Assembly (NCBI GenBank): GCA_001603275.1
Contig: LUYM01000007.1
Coordinates: 1-52,262, forward strand
Source of the DNA: Actinomycetales bacterium Actino_02
Lineage (GTDB): Bacteria; Actinomycetota; Actinomycetes; Propionibacteriales; Propionibacteriaceae
Direction of reading: 5' to 3'
DNA: 52,262 nt
Shown here: positions 52,026-52,262 of the stretch, piece by piece
How positions within the stretch are numbered: the stretch's first letter is position 1
How the letters are laid out: the number at the start of each line of letters is the position of its first letter
Program-made: the position numbers and the translations under genes
The notes under the pieces: generated by a model
Told to the model about the DNA's origin: nothing
The model's database searches: none
The model's input: the letters and a program-made list of their open reading frames with translations, nothing else

Positions 52026-52262
52026 GGCTGGTCACCTTTGCTTCTAGATCGGTCAGTTGGGTGGCCAGGGCCACCAGGTCGGAGTCGGTCTCGGGGGAGG
52101 GTCCGTAGTAGAGCGTCCGGATCAGCGGGGACGGTTCACCGCTGGCCTGGGCCAGCCGCTCGACTACCAGCTCGGAGGTGGCCACGGTGGGCAGACCGAG
52201 CCGGGCGCCGAGCCGATGCAGGCTGGCGGCCCGCAGAGCGGCGGCGGCGTGGCCTCGGGCCT
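52018..52262 (-). CDS. C-terminal end of a DUF4350-type protein (partial)
   Basis: The last 80 residues of a frame entering from the right edge end at TGA (complement of 52018-52020). The visible part (ARGHAAAALRAASLHRLGARLG...LIRTLYYGPSP...DLVALATQLTDLE) is a basic, helical cytoplasmic tail like that of DUF4350 proteins, which sit at exactly this place before moxR in actinobacteria. The N-terminal domain is outside the window, so the assignment rests mainly on position. Confidence 0.65.
   Translation of the reverse strand, partial: ARGHAAAALRAASLHRLGARLGLPTVATSELVVERLAQASGEPSPLIRTLYYGPSPETDSDLVALATQLTDLEAKVTSHE

Overview
The window is high-GC chromosomal DNA from an actinomycete, and the gene content points to the Propionibacteriales/Propionibacteriaceae. 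The marker genes are lsr2 (actinobacterial H-NS analogue), clpC, mshD (mycothiol synthase), an orphan glnR, a 33-residue bS22-type ribosomal protein beside a BldC-like gene, DUF3180 after folK, and the RDD/SpoIIM/DUF58/MoxR/DUF4350 block. Coding density is high. No tRNA, rRNA, CRISPR array, recognisable insertion-sequence transposase or phage gene was seen. Assignment below family level is a guess.

Layout. 1-4.8 kb: the end of a gene (probably ftsH), then the folate operon folE-[insert]-folP-folB-folK-DUF3180. A MerR regulator and an aldo/keto reductase sit between folE and folP, bracketed by inverted copies of a short hairpin repeat. 4.8-8.7 kb: a coiled-coil membrane protein, lsr2 and clpC. 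8.7-14.5 kb: a ROK regulator divergent from a three-gene sugar ABC importer. 14.5-24.2 kb: housekeeping and unknown genes (DUF4190, an exported Cys-rich protein, radA, VOC proteins, a TIM-barrel isomerase, a CPBP-type membrane protein, DUF2500, asd, proC, a PfkB kinase). 24.3-27.9 kb: BldC-like regulator, bS22, histidine phosphatase, GH3 lipoprotein, DUF2510 protein. 28.0-38.4 kb: a nutrient block with pstSCAB behind a three-unit PHO box, a divergent LacI-type regulator, a Nudix/phosphatase fusion (MutT1 type), ppk1, mshD, glnR and dtd. 38.4-44.5 kb: a repeat-rich stretch with an AbiEi-like/nuclease-like protein and a truncated DUF4184 gene, then nitrobindin, YgfZ, a hydrolase and an amidase. 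44.5-52.3 kb: a TetR/MFS efflux pair whose transporter carries a large extracytoplasmic heptad-repeat insertion, then RDD, SpoIIM, DUF58, MoxR and DUF4350.

Two kinds of interspersed DNA stand out. One is a hairpin family built on GGGGAC/GTCCCC, found between folE and folP, after pstB, beside the truncated DUF4184 gene and after the amidase. The other is a ~171-bp element, present twice (19,999-20,168 and 38,767-38,939). It consists of four ~21-bp arms arranged as two nested inverted pairs; arm spacing is nearly identical at the two loci although the spacer sequence differs. This second element is the best candidate here for something undescribed.

At least fourteen genes have a TANNNT hexamer ending 6-7 nt before the start codon and no Shine-Dalgarno sequence, so leaderless transcription looks common. 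This was used to choose several starts. All calls come from reading the sequence; no database search was run.
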